This document shows, piece by piece, positions 1 to 9,827 of a stretch of 64,000 bases of DNA. Source of the stretch: Campylobacter canadensis (GTDB taxonomy: Bacteria; Campylobacterota; Campylobacteria; Campylobacterales; Campylobacteraceae); assembly GCF_013177655.1 (NCBI RefSeq), contig NZ_CP035946.1, positions 1,550,001 to 1,614,000 on the forward strand, read 5' to 3'. A program made the position numbers and the translations under genes. The notes below the pieces were generated by a model. The model was not told the DNA's origin. It made no database searches and worked only from the letters and a program-made list of their open reading frames with translations. The stretch's first letter is position 1. The number at the start of each line of letters is the position of its first letter.

Positions 1-34
1 TAAACATCTAAATTCCTAAAAGTTTTTTTAAAGA

Positions 35-1189
35 TTAATTATATTCTTTTTTTTCACAAAAATAAAAAGTATTGAAAAAAAAGTTTATTTTAATATTTGA
101 ATTTTTACAAAGATAAATTCTTTTGCAAACTTTTTCTTTGCATTCTTTTAAACCATAAAATTGCAAAATTGCAAAATTGTCAGAATTTTTGCTAATTTCA
201 TTTATATTATTTTCTTTTAAGCTTTTTGCTAGTTCTTTATTTAAATGATAAGCTCTTGCAAAATGTTCACTTTTATCAATATAGCGATATAAAATTGGAT
301 TAAAAAGCACAAATAAATAGCTAAAAACGAGGCTAAATAAAGTAAAATACAACATAATTTTATACTTTAATCTAAATTCTGGTAAATGCACATAAAAGCT
401 TGAGATAAATTCTTTTACCACTAATGGTATTGCTATTATTAAAAATGGTAAAAAATCTTCTATTTGCGTTTTTTGCCTAAAAGAAAGAGCAAGACAAAGC
501 AAAAAAGAACTAGCACTTACAAAAAATAATAAATCTTTTTTTCTTTTAAAAGCAATATCATAAATGGTATAAAAATAATACAAAAATAAAGGTGGTGTAA
601 AAACAGTTGCACATATTGCTAACATATCAAAAAAATACGCTCTTGGTCTTCCAGAAACATCAAAACCATATTTATTTAACGAAAGAAAAAATAAAAACAA
701 GCAATAATAAAATAGATTTTTCTTTCTTTTATTATAACTATAAATAAGCAAAGCAAAAGCAAAAATCATCATTGATGGAATAAAATAAATACTTAAACTA
801 AGAATTATATAAAAAATTAAATTCTGTTTTTTTTGCTCTAAATAAATAAGCAAAAGACTAATAAAAATCACTAAACCAGCATAATTAATGAGTAAGCTAG
901 AAGCAAGCACACCTGGGCATAAAATAAAAATTATTAAGGCAATATAAGCTCTTTGTTCTAAATATTTTTTAGAAATTAAATAAAGCAAAATACAACTTAA
1001 AATATGTAAAAAAATAAAAAATACTCTTATGTATTCACTGCCTAAAATACTTAATAAATATTGCAGTAAAATAGAAAAAGCACTATTAAAATTAATTTCA
1101 TTAATCTCGTAAATACTAAGGCTTAAAAAAGCATTTTGCCAAAGTAAAATACAAATATCAAAGAATAAAATTACACAAATTTTTTTCAT
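35..1189 (-). CDS. Polytopic membrane protein, possibly GT39/ArnT-like
   Basis: The 384-residue protein is very hydrophobic, with roughly ten predicted membrane spans over residues 1-310 and a charged, cysteine-containing tail of about 70 residues. The layout (short N-terminal span, a loop with acidic residues at about 28-31, then a long run of spans with a PGV turn near residue 93) resembles polyprenyl-phosphate sugar transferases of the GT39/ArnT type, but I see no decisive catalytic motif. Its start overlaps the stop of the ybgC-like gene by 4 bp, so the two are probably translated together. The GT39 link is inference; integral membrane protein of unknown function is the safe call. Confidence 0.75.
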   Translation of the reverse strand: MKKICVILFFDICILLWQNAFLSLSIYEINEINFNSAFSILLQYLLSILGSEYIRVFFIFLHILSCILLYLISKKYLEQRAYIALIIFILCPGVLASSLLINYAGLVIFISLLLIYLEQKKQNLIFYIILSLSIYFIPSMMIFAFALLIYSYNKRKKNLFYYCLFLFFLSLNKYGFDVSGRPRAYFFDMLAICATVFTPPLFLYYFYTIYDIAFKRKKDLLFFVSASSFLLCLALSFRQKTQIEDFLPFLIIAIPLVVKEFISSFYVHLPEFRLKYKIMLYFTLFSLVFSYLFVLFNPILYRYIDKSEHFARAYHLNKELAKSLKENNINEISKNSDNFAILQFYGLKECKEKVCKRIYLCKNSNIKINFFFNTFYFCEKKEYN

Positions 1190-1554
1190 TTTTCTTTAAA
1201 TAAGGAAAGTATTTTATCATCAATTGCAAATAACTTATTGTCTTTAGTAACAGCTAATTTAATCTGCGCTTTAAATAATAAAAGCTGCTCTTTATAAAGT
1301 TCTTGTTCAAGGTAAATACAATATTTATCATAATTTAAATATTTTGTTTTTACATCAATTAAATCGCCTAAGCGAGCAGGAGATTTAAAAACCGCTTTTA
1401 CTTCTCTTAAAACAAAATTATATTCTTCTAAAAATTCTTTTTTATCGGCGCTAAAAAACATTTCGCTTCTTGCTCTTTCACAATATTTTAAATAATTAGT
1501 GTGATAAACAATACCCATACAATCAGTATCTTCATAATAAATTCTAATTTGCAT
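1186..1554 (-). CDS. ybgC: YbgC-type acyl-CoA thioesterase
   Basis: The 122-residue protein has a single hot-dog fold. The N-terminus carries the family signature YEDTDCMGIVYHTNYLKY at residues 7-24, including the catalytic Asp of the D-x-x-G-x-V-x-H pattern, followed by CERARSE. Members hydrolyse short- or medium-chain acyl-CoA in the cytoplasm and are often linked to the Tol-Pal system, although no tol genes lie here. Length is close to the usual 125-135 residues. It is the first gene of a two-gene minus-strand unit with the downstream membrane protein (4-bp overlap). Confidence 0.88.
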   Translation of the reverse strand: MQIRIYYEDTDCMGIVYHTNYLKYCERARSEMFFSADKKEFLEEYNFVLREVKAVFKSPARLGDLIDVKTKYLNYDKYCIYLEQELYKEQLLLFKAQIKLAVTKDNKLFAIDDKILSLFKEK

Positions 1555-1617
1555 TTAAACTCCTAGTTTTTTGTTAATAATAACAATTTTTACTAATCTT
1601 TAATGCAAAAATAATGC

Positions 1618-1651
1618 AAATTTATAAAAGGAAAAATCCTTTTATAAATTT
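1618..1651 (-). terminator. Terminator after the AGCS symporter gene
   Basis: A perfect 15-bp inverted repeat (1618-1632 and 1637-1651) with an AAAA loop overlaps the stop codon of the symporter gene. On the minus strand it is followed by a T-rich stretch. The hairpin is directly visible; its use as a terminator is inferred. Confidence 0.65.
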
Positions 1652-3077
1652 AATCCCAGCATTCTGCGTTTTTAATATTTAATTTTTTAGCACTAAAACT
1701 TGGGTCTAAGCCTTGTTTTTTTTGCATATCATAATCTTTTAATACCTTAATTAATACAGGGCTTAGTAATAAAATAGCAACAATATTCATTGAAGCCATA
1801 CAAGCCATTGTAATATCAGCTAAATCCCAAGCTAAAACTAAATCAATTCTTGAACCTACAAAAACCATAACAACTGCACTTATTTTAAAAAACATATCCG
1901 CCATTTTGCTTTTTGTTAGATTTTTAATATTTGCGTCAGCATAATAAAAGTTACCGATTAAAGATGTGATTGCAAATAAAACTATTGAGATAGTAATAAA
2001 ATGAATTCCTAAACTTCCAAAATATTCATTCATAGCGTGCTGAACCATAGGTAAGGCTGTTATTTCTTTAGTACCTGCGCTTAATTGCTCAATATAAGTT
2101 TTAGAAAATAAAACTAAAAATCCAGAGCAAGAGCATATAATTAAATCTAAAAATACAGAAAAACTTTGAATAATACCTTGTTTTACAGGGTGGGTTGTAA
2201 AGGCTGAAGCTGCTGCATTTGGCGCACTACCCATACCTGCTTCGTTTGAGAATAACCCTCTTTTAATACCAATTACAATAACGCTTCCTGCAAAACCTGC
2301 TGTAATTGATTTAAAATCAAAAGCACTATCAATTATTAACTTAAAAACACTTGGAATTGCTTCATAATTCATAATAATTGCAATTACACTTAAGCCAACA
2401 TAAATAAATGCCATAATAGGAACCACAATTGAGCTTATCTTCCCTAAACTTTTTGTGTCTGAAAAAAATAATATAGCAGCAAGAATAGTTAAAGCAATAC
2501 TAATGTTATATGAGCTAAAAATACTGTATTTTTCTGAATATATTGTAAAAGCTGAAGTCATTGTGTAAGATTGCAAACCATTAAAGCCGTAAGCATAAGT
2601 TATAATTAAAATAATTGAAAAGGCAATACCAAAAAATCTAGAACCCAAGCCCTTTTCAATATAATATGCAGGACCGCCACGGAATGAATTTCCATCTTTA
2701 ACCTTATAAACTTGAGCTAAAGTACTTTCAGCTAAAGCACTTGCGCCACCAATAAAGGCTACCACCCACATCCAAAACAAAGCTCCAGCACCACCAAATA
2801 CAACCGCAGTTGAAATTCCTGCAATATTTCCTATACCAACTCTTGATGCTGTTGAAATCATAAGAGCTTCAAATGAGCTTATTTGATGAGCTTTTTCTTG
2901 TTTTTCTTTTAAAAGGCTTATAACATCTTTCATTAGTCTAAATTGTGAAAATCTAGTTTTAATAGTATAAACAAGACCAACAATTACTAAAGCATACACT
3001 AAAAAATATGTGTATAAATAGCCATTAATAAAATCCAATACATTATGTATTTTTAAATACAATTCACTTTCTTGCAT
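1650..3077 (-). CDS. Sodium:alanine/glycine symporter (AGCS family)
   Basis: The 475-residue inner-membrane carrier has about eleven hydrophobic spans. The AGCS signature is visible near residues 75-100 (ASRVGIGNIAGISTAV, then GGAGALFWMWV), followed by FRGGPAYYIEKGLG near 133-146 and the conserved SNEAGMGSAPNAAA segment near 275-288. The family couples Na+ entry to uptake of alanine, glycine or related amino acids. Length matches the usual 440-490 residues. The gene ends in a strong hairpin and lies 68 bp downstream of a small 33-codon gene on the same strand that may share its promoter. The exact amino-acid substrate cannot be told from sequence. Confidence 0.92.
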   Translation of the reverse strand: MQESELYLKIHNVLDFINGYLYTYFLVYALVIVGLVYTIKTRFSQFRLMKDVISLLKEKQEKAHQISSFEALMISTASRVGIGNIAGISTAVVFGGAGALFWMWVVAFIGGASALAESTLAQVYKVKDGNSFRGGPAYYIEKGLGSRFFGIAFSIILIITYAYGFNGLQSYTMTSAFTIYSEKYSIFSSYNISIALTILAAILFFSDTKSLGKISSIVVPIMAFIYVGLSVIAIIMNYEAIPSVFKLIIDSAFDFKSITAGFAGSVIVIGIKRGLFSNEAGMGSAPNAAASAFTTHPVKQGIIQSFSVFLDLIICSCSGFLVLFSKTYIEQLSAGTKEITALPMVQHAMNEYFGSLGIHFITISIVLFAITSLIGNFYYADANIKNLTKSKMADMFFKISAVVMVFVGSRIDLVLAWDLADITMACMASMNIVAILLLSPVLIKVLKDYDMQKKQGLDPSFSAKKLNIKNAECWD

Positions 3078-3144
3078 ACATCTCCTTTTTTTAAAATCAA
3101 GTACTGATTATATAAAAAAAATTAACGAGAGTATAAAAAAAATA

Positions 3145-3246
3145 TTATTTTTTTGATAATTCGCAAGAAAAAATTAATCTCTTAAAAGGATTTTTAGCTT
3201 TTTGCTTTGCTTGAATTTCAATTTTATCTTCTTTTAAACTTTTCAT
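3145..3246 (-). CDS. Small basic protein, 33 residues, unknown function
   Basis: A longer reading from 3345 is possible, but the start chosen is the ATG at 3244-3246. It has an AAGGAT ribosome site eight bases upstream and an extended -10 promoter (TGATATAAT) just before it. The product starts MKSLKEDKIEIQAK and ends FSCELSKK; it is lysine-rich, has one Cys and has no membrane segment. It lies 68 bp before the AGCS symporter on the same strand, so it could be an independent small protein or a translated leader of that gene. I do not recognise the family. Confidence 0.5.
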   Translation of the reverse strand: MKSLKEDKIEIQAKQKAKNPFKRLIFSCELSKK

Positions 3247-3277
3247 CTTATTATCCTTAAAATAAATTAGCATTTTT

Positions 3278-3286
3278 ATTATATCA
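3278..3286 (-). promoter_or_regulatory. Extended -10 promoter for the 33-codon small gene
   Basis: On the minus strand the sequence reads TGATATAAT, a TGn-TATAAT extended -10 typical of Campylobacter sigma-70 promoters, about 30 bases upstream of the chosen ATG. Upstream sequence is T/A-rich without a -35 box, as expected in this group. Confidence 0.6.
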
Positions 3287-3370
3287 TATATAAAATAAAA
3301 ATCAATATCAAAATATAAAAATTTATTTGTTACGATTTGTAACACTTTAGGATATAACTAGGAGTAAATA

Positions 3371-4114
3371 ATGCAACTTGATATACTTGAATATATTTTA
3401 GCTTTTTTCGCAGCATTTTTTGGTGGCTTTATTGATGCAATTATTGGTGGGGGTGGCTTAATAACCTTACCAGTAATTTTAGCTATAGGTTTAAACCCTA
3501 CCCTAGCAATAGCCACAAGCAAATTACAAGCAAGTATGGGTGCTTTAAGTGCCTTATTTGCTTTAAGAAAACAAATTCAATTTAAAAAATTAAGCTTAGG
3601 TATATTATGCAGTGCAATTTTTGCTGCTCTTGGTTCATTTACAGTGCTTAAAATAGATTCGTCAATTTTAAAACCCATTGTAATATCTTTATTAGTACTT
3701 GTTTTTATTTATACAATTTTAAAGCCTGATTTAGGGCAGTACAATAAACAAGCTAAGATGAAAATGAGTGTTTTTTTACTTATTTTTGCATCAATACTTG
3801 GTTTTTATGATGGTTTTATTGGACCTGGAACTGGTTCTTTTTATATTTTTGCCTTTGTTAGCATTATGGGATGCAACATAAAAGAAGCTTCAATAAATAC
3901 AAAGGCTTTAAATGCTACTAGCAATATTGTTTCTTTAATATTTTTTGCATTCTTTTACGAAATTCTAATAAAACTTGGCTTGATAATGGGAATTGGTGGG
4001 ATTTTAGGAGCTTATTTTGGTGCAAAGATGTTACTTAAAGTAAATATAAATATTGTAAAAAAATTATTTTATTTGATTGTTTTTGCAACCATAATAAAAT
4101 TAATATTTTTTTAG
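3371..4114 (+). CDS. TSUP family (TauE/SafE) membrane exporter
   Basis: The 247-residue protein has seven to eight membrane spans and the two family glycine signatures: GGFIDAIIGGGGLITLPVIL near residues 18-37, and GFYDGFIGPGTGSFYIFAF near 142-160 in the second half. Such carriers move sulfite, sulfonates or other small sulfur-containing or organic anions across the inner membrane; the substrate here is unknown. Length is normal (240-270). The gene is monocistronic, with an AGGAG-type ribosome site just upstream, and ends at a bidirectional hairpin shared with the convergent Sel1-repeat gene. Confidence 0.9.
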   Translation: MQLDILEYILAFFAAFFGGFIDAIIGGGGLITLPVILAIGLNPTLAIATSKLQASMGALSALFALRKQIQFKKLSLGILCSAIFAALGSFTVLKIDSSILKPIVISLLVLVFIYTILKPDLGQYNKQAKMKMSVFLLIFASILGFYDGFIGPGTGSFYIFAFVSIMGCNIKEASINTKALNATSNIVSLIFFAFFYEILIKLGLIMGIGGILGAYFGAKMLLKVNINIVKKLFYLIVFATIIKLIFF

Positions 4115-4138
4115 CAAAAGTAAAAATACTTTTGCTAA
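4111..4138. terminator. Bidirectional terminator between TSUP and Sel1 genes
   Basis: A perfect 12-bp stem (4111-4122 with 4127-4138) and an AAAA loop, flanked by T-rich sequence on the left and A-rich sequence within the arms. It sits in the short gap between two convergent genes and covers the TSUP stop codon. Confidence 0.75.
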
Positions 4139-4141
4139 ACA

Positions 4142-5074
4142 TTATTTGCAGTCAATTTTGCCACTTAATATACACAGTTTATTTTCAAGATTTTTGATTT
4201 GATTTTCATCATAACTTAGATTTTTAGAATTTTTGTACATATAAAGCAAAGTTGAACAAGCATTAGAATTATTTAACTCGCAAGCTTTAGTAAAGTATTT
4301 TATAGCTAATTGATTTGAGTTTGCATCTTTTATTAAAGAATTTGCATACATTGAAGCAAGGTTATTACAAGCAATTGCACTATTTAAATCACAAGCTTTA
4401 GTAAAGTATTTTTTCGCTTGATTGTAATCTTGTTTTACATCATAAGCTTTAAAATAAATAATCCCTAAAGAATTACACGCATCATTAAATAAACCTTTTT
4501 CACAAGATATCTCAAATAGGTTTTTTGCTTTTGAGTAATTTTGCTTTACTTCTTTTCCTGTAAAATACATCTGAGCTAAATTATCACACGCTATAAAATC
4601 TCTTTTTTCACAAGCTAGGGCGTAATAATTTATAGTTTGTTTATAATCTTTATTAACCCCATAACCATATCTGTACATATTTGCTAAAGAATTACAAGCA
4701 TGTGCAATATTGCTATCACAAGATAATTTATAAAGCTTATAAGCTTTTTTGAAATCTTGTTGAACCCCTGTTGCTTGTTCATAATATAAGCCTAAATTAT
4801 AACAAGCCTCAACCGATTTTAACTCGCAAGATTTTTTCATAAATTCAGCTGCATTAATATTACTCTTTGCAACGCCCTTAGCATCTTTGTACATAATAGC
4901 TACATTAAAACAAGCATTAGCAAGACCTTCTTTGCATGATTTATTAAAATATTCAAAAGAATTTTTAAAATCATTTTCTTGATAAAATTTTACTGCCTTA
5001 TTAAAATCCTCTGTAGCAGCATTATTAGCAAATAAAAATGAACTTAAACTTAAAGCTAAAAGTGTTTTTTTCAT
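4142..5074 (-). CDS. Secreted Sel1-repeat protein with paired cysteines (Hcp-like)
   Basis: The 310-residue protein begins with a signal peptide (MKKTLLALSLSSFLFANN). The rest is seven to eight 36-residue alpha/alpha Sel1-like repeats, each with two cysteines about eight residues apart (SCKEGLANAC, SCELKSVEAC, SCDSNIAHAC, ACEKRDFIAC and so on). This pattern, with one disulfide per repeat, is that of the Helicobacter cysteine-rich proteins (HcpA-E) and their Campylobacter relatives, which are periplasmic or secreted and sometimes bind penicillins. A specific function is not predictable. The gene follows mreC by 42 bp on the same strand and ends at a bidirectional terminator. Confidence 0.88.
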   Translation of the reverse strand: MKKTLLALSLSSFLFANNAATEDFNKAVKFYQENDFKNSFEYFNKSCKEGLANACFNVAIMYKDAKGVAKSNINAAEFMKKSCELKSVEACYNLGLYYEQATGVQQDFKKAYKLYKLSCDSNIAHACNSLANMYRYGYGVNKDYKQTINYYALACEKRDFIACDNLAQMYFTGKEVKQNYSKAKNLFEISCEKGLFNDACNSLGIIYFKAYDVKQDYNQAKKYFTKACDLNSAIACNNLASMYANSLIKDANSNQLAIKYFTKACELNNSNACSTLLYMYKNSKNLSYDENQIKNLENKLCILSGKIDCK

Positions 5075-5116
5075 ATTAAACCCCTATAAAATACTCTTAA
5101 ATAATTTATGTATATT

Positions 5117-5872
5117 TTATTTAGATTTATCAAATAACTGAATAACAAATAAAAAATAATGTGGTAACAATTTTACATTAGTATCTAAGATTGCTTTTTT
5201 ATAACCTGTTTCTTCAATAATATCTACTATCTTTCCAACATAAATTCCACTAGTAAAAATATTATCAAGTCCGCTAGTATAAACACTATCACCTATTTTT
5301 ATATCAGCATATTTATTTATATAATCTAAATATAAACCACTTGATGAACCTCTTGCAATAGCCTGATAACCATTAGCTAATACAGAAAAAGCACAATCGC
5401 TATCATTAACACTTATAGCATAGGCTCTATTATCTTTTTTATACATAATTCCACTAACTTGGTCGTTATACACCAAACCATAAGTTACATTATCTTTTAT
5501 ATCTTTATAATCAAGCCAAAATCTAGTATAAACGCCTAATTTTTCATAAGATAAAATTCTTGCTAAATGTACTTTTACATTGTAATTTTCTAAATTATTT
5601 AATTCTGTAATTTTGTCTAATTTGAATTTAGCATCTTTGTATAAAATTTTGTAGTGTTCTAAATCCTTATTTTTTAAACTTAATTCTTCTATACTTTTTG
5701 CTTGCTGAAAATATTTTTTAAAAAATAATTCTATATTATCAGCACTAGTGTAAATATTTATTAGTGTAGTATCATTTATTTTTAAAATATAAGATTTAAT
5801 ATCAGTTGAAAATAAATACGATACTACAAATAAAATAGTAGCTAGTAAAAATACCCTAAGCTTATTCCTCAT
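5117..5872 (-). CDS. mreC: Rod-shape protein MreC
   Basis: The 251-residue protein has one N-terminal membrane span (residues 7-24), a coiled-coil-like helix around 55-95 and a beta-rich periplasmic region containing GDSVYTSGLDNIFTSGIYVGKI, the conserved MreC core. MreC bridges cytoplasmic MreB filaments to the periplasmic wall-synthesis enzymes of the elongasome. It overlaps mreB by 11 bp, the usual mreB-mreC arrangement. Other Campylobacterota have MreC proteins of similar length. No mreD follows; a Sel1-repeat gene comes next. Confidence 0.93.
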   Translation of the reverse strand: MRNKLRVFLLATILFVVSYLFSTDIKSYILKINDTTLINIYTSADNIELFFKKYFQQAKSIEELSLKNKDLEHYKILYKDAKFKLDKITELNNLENYNVKVHLARILSYEKLGVYTRFWLDYKDIKDNVTYGLVYNDQVSGIMYKKDNRAYAISVNDSDCAFSVLANGYQAIARGSSSGLYLDYINKYADIKIGDSVYTSGLDNIFTSGIYVGKIVDIIEETGYKKAILDTNVKLLPHYFLFVIQLFDKSK

Positions 5873-6899
5873 TTTGTAATTGTCTTAGTAAAGAAATATC
5901 TTCTAAAGCCTTTTCAGTACCTCTTGCTACTGCTAATAATGGTTCATCAGCCACATACACAGGTAGTTTTACAATATCACTTAAATATTTATCAATACCT
6001 CTAATTAAAGCTCCACCACCAGTTAAAACAACACCATTTTCAACAATATCACTTGCTAATTCAGGCTTTGTGTTTTCTAAAACAAATTTAAGCGCATCTG
6101 CTATTTCTTTTAAAGGTTCTTTAATAGCTTCTCTAATATCTTCGCTACTTAATTCTACCTTGCTTAATAAGCCTTTAACTTGGTCTTTACCTTTTACAAC
6201 TATTGTTAATTCTTCTTGTAGTTGTATAGCAGAGCCTACTTTAATTTTAATATCCTCGCTAGTTCTTTCTCCAATAATTAAATTATATTTTTCTTTTACA
6301 TAGCTAATAATTGCATTATCTAGCTTATCACCTGCTGTCCTAATGCTTTTTGCAGTGTGTAATCCTCCTAATGTAATAACACCTATTTCAGTAGTTCCAC
6401 CACCAATATCAACTACTAAAGAACCTACTGGCTCTTGCACAGGAAGATTTGCACCAATAGCAGCAGCCATAGGCTCTTCAATTAAAAACACTTCTCTAGC
6501 TCCAGCACTTAAAGCACTTTCTTTTACTGCCTTTCTTTCTACTTGAGTTAAACCATAAGGTACTGATATAACTATTCTTGGGCGTAAAAAACTTTTTCTA
6601 CGGTGAGTTTTTTCAATAAAATATCTAATCATTTTTTCAGTCATATCAAAATCAGCAATAACACCATCTCTCATTGGACGAATCGCTTGTATATCGCTTG
6701 GGGTTTTACCAAGCATTTCTTTTGCATCTTTACCAACTGCTAGAATTTTATTTTTTCCATATTTTGTGTACTGTATCGCAACCACACTTGGCTCGTTAAT
6801 TACAACACTTTTTCCTTTTACCATTACTAATGTATTTGCGGTTCCTAAGTCAATCCCCATATCAATTGAAAATAAACCTACAATGTGATCTAAAATCAT
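5862..6899 (-). CDS. mreB: Rod-shape actin homologue MreB
   Basis: The 345-residue actin-fold ATPase forms membrane-associated filaments that direct lateral wall synthesis. Phosphate-1 loop DLGTANTLV lies at about residues 17-25, phosphate-2 loop [14 protein letters not shown] near 163-176, and the adenosine loop [15 protein letters not shown] near 288-302. Length matches the family (335-350). The start overlaps the clpX stop by 4 bp and the 3 prime end overlaps mreC by 11 bp, so it is embedded in the fabZ-lpxA-clpX-mreB-mreC operon. Confidence 0.97.
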   Translation of the reverse strand: MILDHIVGLFSIDMGIDLGTANTLVMVKGKSVVINEPSVVAIQYTKYGKNKILAVGKDAKEMLGKTPSDIQAIRPMRDGVIADFDMTEKMIRYFIEKTHRRKSFLRPRIVISVPYGLTQVERKAVKESALSAGAREVFLIEEPMAAAIGANLPVQEPVGSLVVDIGGGTTEIGVITLGGLHTAKSIRTAGDKLDNAIISYVKEKYNLIIGERTSEDIKIKVGSAIQLQEELTIVVKGKDQVKGLLSKVELSSEDIREAIKEPLKEIADALKFVLENTKPELASDIVENGVVLTGGGALIRGIDKYLSDIVKLPVYVADEPLLAVARGTEKALEDISLLRQLQNEE

Positions 6900-8113
6900 T
6901 TTTTTCCTTTATCTTTTATAAAAATAGCCTTGCCTGTATTTTCTACAAATTCCTTTGTAATTATTATTTCATAATCTTTATACTTGTCTAATTCAAACAT
7001 TAAATCAAGCAATAAAGACTCTAAAATACCTCTTAAACCTCTTGCGCCTGTTTTTCTTTCTATCGCTAAATTTGCAATTTTTCTTAAAGCGTCATCGTTA
7101 AAAGTTAATTTAACACCATCAATTTCAAACATTTTTTGATATTGCTTAATGATTGCATTTTTTGGTTGAGTTAAAATTAACACCATTTCTTCTTCTTTAA
7201 TTTCATTTAAATTAGCAATGGCATGTAATCTGCCTACTAATTCTGGTATTAATCCAAATTTAACTAAATCTTCAGGTTCTATATTAGAAAATAATTCTTT
7301 TTCATCAAGTTTATTTGTATTTGTATCAAAACCAATTACATTTTCACCTTGTTTATTTTTTAAAATTTCTTCAATACCATCAAAGGCACCACCGCAAATA
7401 AATAAAATATTTGTAGTATCAATTTGAATAAATTCTTGATTTGGATGCTTTCTACCACCCTTTGGTGGTACATTTACTAAACTACCTTCTATTATTTTTA
7501 ATAAAGCCTGCTGTACGCCTTCGCCACTTACATCTCTTGTAATTGAGCGATTTTCACCCTTTCTTGCAATTTTGTCAATTTCATCAATAAAAACTATTCC
7601 GCATTCAGCTTTTTTTAAATCATAATCAGCAGCTTGTAAAAGTCTTGTTAAAATATTTTCAACATCTTCACCTACATAACCTGCTTCGGTTAAAGAAGTA
7701 GCATCACATATTGCTATTGGTACATCTAAAGCCTTTGCCATAGTCTGTGCCAAAAGAGTTTTACCGCTTCCTGTTGGACCAACTAATAAAACATTTGATT
7801 TAGATAGCTCAACATCGTTTTCATCTATTGTGTTTGTGCTTAATCTTTTATAATGATTATGAACGCTAACACTTAAAACTTTTTTTGCCTTATCTTGACC
7901 AATTACATATTTATCTAAATGCTCTTTAAGCTGCTTAGAAGAAAAATCATCAATATGAAATTCTACATTTGATTTATTTTGGTTAACAAGCTCATCAAAA
8001 TCATAAAGATTATATATTGAATAAACACAATGAGGGCATATACTAATATCACTCTCATTTGGTGCTGTAAAAATCGCTTGTTTATATTCAGTTCCACAAA
8101 AACTACATCTCAT
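6896..8113 (-). CDS. clpX: ATP-dependent Clp protease ATPase subunit ClpX
   Basis: The 405-residue AAA+ unfoldase feeds substrates to ClpP. The N-terminal zinc-binding domain shows Cys3, Cys6, Cys26 and Cys29. Walker A is GPTGSGKT at about 112-119 and Walker B is VFIDEID at about 174-180. The pore loop GYVGED is near 145-150, and IGF, the ClpP-contact tripeptide, is visible in the loop around 277-279. The C-terminal small AAA subdomain ends in a lysine-rich tail. The gene overlaps lpxA by 11 bp and mreB by 4 bp, and so is translationally coupled inside the operon. Confidence 0.97.
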   Translation of the reverse strand: MRCSFCGTEYKQAIFTAPNESDISICPHCVYSIYNLYDFDELVNQNKSNVEFHIDDFSSKQLKEHLDKYVIGQDKAKKVLSVSVHNHYKRLSTNTIDENDVELSKSNVLLVGPTGSGKTLLAQTMAKALDVPIAICDATSLTEAGYVGEDVENILTRLLQAADYDLKKAECGIVFIDEIDKIARKGENRSITRDVSGEGVQQALLKIIEGSLVNVPPKGGRKHPNQEFIQIDTTNILFICGGAFDGIEEILKNKQGENVIGFDTNTNKLDEKELFSNIEPEDLVKFGLIPELVGRLHAIANLNEIKEEEMVLILTQPKNAIIKQYQKMFEIDGVKLTFNDDALRKIANLAIERKTGARGLRGILESLLLDLMFELDKYKDYEIIITKEFVENTGKAIFIKDKGKK

Positions 8114-8894
8114 CTTTATCCTCTTTAGTTGGTATTCCTCTTTTTGTATTAATTATAAAATCACACAAATCAATAATATTTTGATTTTTACTTACATTAA
8201 TTAATTCTTTAGCACTTTGTGAAGGGGTGCTTTTTTTATTTCTAAATAGCTCATTAAAAGCTTGTTTTAAGATATCTAAATCATCTTTTGAAAAATGTCT
8301 TCTTAAGCCAACTAGATTTAAACTTCTTACATAAGCTCTATTACCTTCTGCAAGACAAAAATGTGGTAAATCCTGAGATAAAGCTGAAGCTCCAGCCAAC
8401 ATACAATACCTGCCTATTTTAACAAATTGATGAACAGGTGTTAAACCACCTATAACGCTATAATCACCGACTTCAACATGTCCTGCAAGAGTAACATTAT
8501 TTGCAAAAATAACATTATTAGCAATATTACAATCATGTGCAATATGCACATAAGCCATAATAAAAGCATTATTGCCTATTCTTGTATATCCATCGCCTTT
8601 TTTAGTACCTGAATTAATAGTACAAAATTCTCTAATGGTAGCATTATCACCAATTATTAATCCTGAAAAATCATCATTTGTATAAGAAATATCTTGCGGA
8701 ATATCACCTAAAATAGCATAAGAAAAGATTTTACACTTATTACCTATTTTGGTATTTCCAACTATTTTAGCACCACTTTTTATAAGGCAATCATCTCCAA
8801 TTACAACATTTTTACCAATATAGGCAAAGGCTTCAATTACTGTATTTTTTCCAATAATTGCACCTTGTTCAACAACCGCTAAAGGACTAATCAT
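8103..8894 (-). CDS. lpxA: UDP-GlcNAc acyltransferase LpxA
   Basis: The 263-residue left-handed beta-helix enzyme makes the first committed step of lipid A synthesis, O-acylation of UDP-GlcNAc with an acyl-ACP donor. Hexapeptide repeats run from about residue 5 to 185 and the catalytic His is in HIAHDC (His120, matching His125 of the E. coli enzyme). The C-terminal helical domain is present. Length is normal. It abuts fabZ with a 1-bp overlap (TAATG type) and overlaps clpX by 11 bp. Confidence 0.96.
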   Translation of the reverse strand: MISPLAVVEQGAIIGKNTVIEAFAYIGKNVVIGDDCLIKSGAKIVGNTKIGNKCKIFSYAILGDIPQDISYTNDDFSGLIIGDNATIREFCTINSGTKKGDGYTRIGNNAFIMAYVHIAHDCNIANNVIFANNVTLAGHVEVGDYSVIGGLTPVHQFVKIGRYCMLAGASALSQDLPHFCLAEGNRAYVRSLNLVGLRRHFSKDDLDILKQAFNELFRNKKSTPSQSAKELINVSKNQNIIDLCDFIINTKRGIPTKEDKDEM

Positions 8895-9337
8895 TATTTA
8901 TCTACTATCATAGCTTTCAATAAAGCTTGAGTGCATAAAACACCATCAACATAAGCTTCGCCTCTAAAAATCCATAATGCTCCACGATTTTTTTCAACAC
9001 ACATTTTGTATTCAAGTCTATCACCTGGTTTTACTGGATTTTTAAATTTAACCTCATCAATACCTGTAAAATACACAACTTTCTCACTAGGATTAACCTT
9101 ATCATCCATTGATTCAAAAGCCAACACTCCACCTGTTTGAGCCATACCTTCTAAAATTAAAACACCTGGGTAAATAGGATGGTCTGGAAAATGTCCTACA
9201 AATACATTATCGCTAATACTAATATTTTTATATCCTATAATAACACCTTCTTCTTTATTAATTTCTGTAATTTTATCAACCAATAAAAAAGGATACCTAT
9301 GTGGTAAAATTTTTTGAATTTGAGTTACATCCATCAT
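8894..9337 (-). CDS. fabZ: 3-hydroxyacyl-ACP dehydratase FabZ
   Basis: The 147-residue hot-dog enzyme dehydrates 3-hydroxyacyl-ACP in fatty-acid elongation. The motifs [10 protein letters not shown] at 12-21 and [20 protein letters not shown] at 48-67 supply the catalytic His49 and Glu63. It is the first gene of fabZ-lpxA-clpX-mreB-mreC, and pairing fabZ with lpxA shares the 3-hydroxyacyl-ACP branch point between phospholipid and lipid A synthesis. Upstream DNA is AT-rich with a TATATT-like -10 on the minus strand at roughly 9370-9380. Confidence 0.96.
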   Translation of the reverse strand: MMDVTQIQKILPHRYPFLLVDKITEINKEEGVIIGYKNISISDNVFVGHFPDHPIYPGVLILEGMAQTGGVLAFESMDDKVNPSEKVVYFTGIDEVKFKNPVKPGDRLEYKMCVEKNRGALWIFRGEAYVDGVLCTQALLKAMIVDK

Positions 9338-9431
9338 TGCTTATCCTTGTTAATTTACAACTTAAAAAAGTGTAATATATAATAAAAAGATTAAAAATTA
9401 TTTTGAATAGCTAAAAAAAGAAAATAAAAAT

Positions 9432-9461
9432 CATAAAACTACATAAAAAAGTAGTTTTATG
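9432..9461 (-). terminator. Terminator after rplS
   Basis: An 11-bp perfect stem (9432-9442 with 9451-9461) with an eight-base A-rich loop lies just past the rplS stop. On the minus strand it runs into a T-rich stretch. It closes the ffh-to-rplS operon and separates it from fabZ. Confidence 0.75.
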
Positions 9462-9470
9462 TTTCAAGGA

Positions 9471-9827
9471 TTATTTTTTTAATTCTCTAATTCTAGCAGC
9501 TTTGCCTCTTAATTTTCTTATGTAGAATAATCTAGCTCTTCTTACCTTACCTTTTCTTACAACTGTAATACTTTCTAAGCTATCTGAATAAATTGGAAAA
9601 ATTCTCTCAACTCCAACACCATTTGCTCCTATTTTGCGAACCATAAAAGTTTCACCAACTCCGCTACCACGGCGAGCAATACAGATGCCTTCAAAATTTT
9701 GAATTCTTGATTTATCACCTTCTTTAATGTGAATAGCTAATTTTAGCGTATCTCCAGCACGAAAATCAGGAACTTCTTTAGCATTAATTTGACTTTGTTC
9801 AAACTGCTCTATATATTTATTTCTCAT
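9471..9827 (-). CDS. rplS: 50S ribosomal protein L19
   Basis: The 118-residue protein has the L19 features [18 protein letters not shown] at 23-40, [20 protein letters not shown] at 42-61 and the basic tail with [20 protein letters not shown]19 sits at the interface between the large and small subunits. It is the last gene of the operon, overlapping trmD by one base, and is followed by a hairpin terminator. The rimM-trmD-rplS order is widespread. Confidence 0.97.
   Translation of the reverse strand: MRNKYIEQFEQSQINAKEVPDFRAGDTLKLAIHIKEGDKSRIQNFEGICIARRGSGVGETFMVRKIGANGVGVERIFPIYSDSLESITVVRKGKVRRARLFYIRKLRGKAARIRELKK

Noticed and set aside
3145-3345. 66-residue version of the small gene upstream of the AGCS symporter
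   Set aside because: Its start lies upstream of the extended -10 promoter, so the transcript would not contain it; the internal ATG with a ribosome site fits better.
6070-6546. Plus-strand frames opposite mreB
   Set aside because: Antisense shadows of a strongly conserved gene, without ribosome sites; the same applies to frames opposite clpB, clpX, carB, ffh, prs and pgk.
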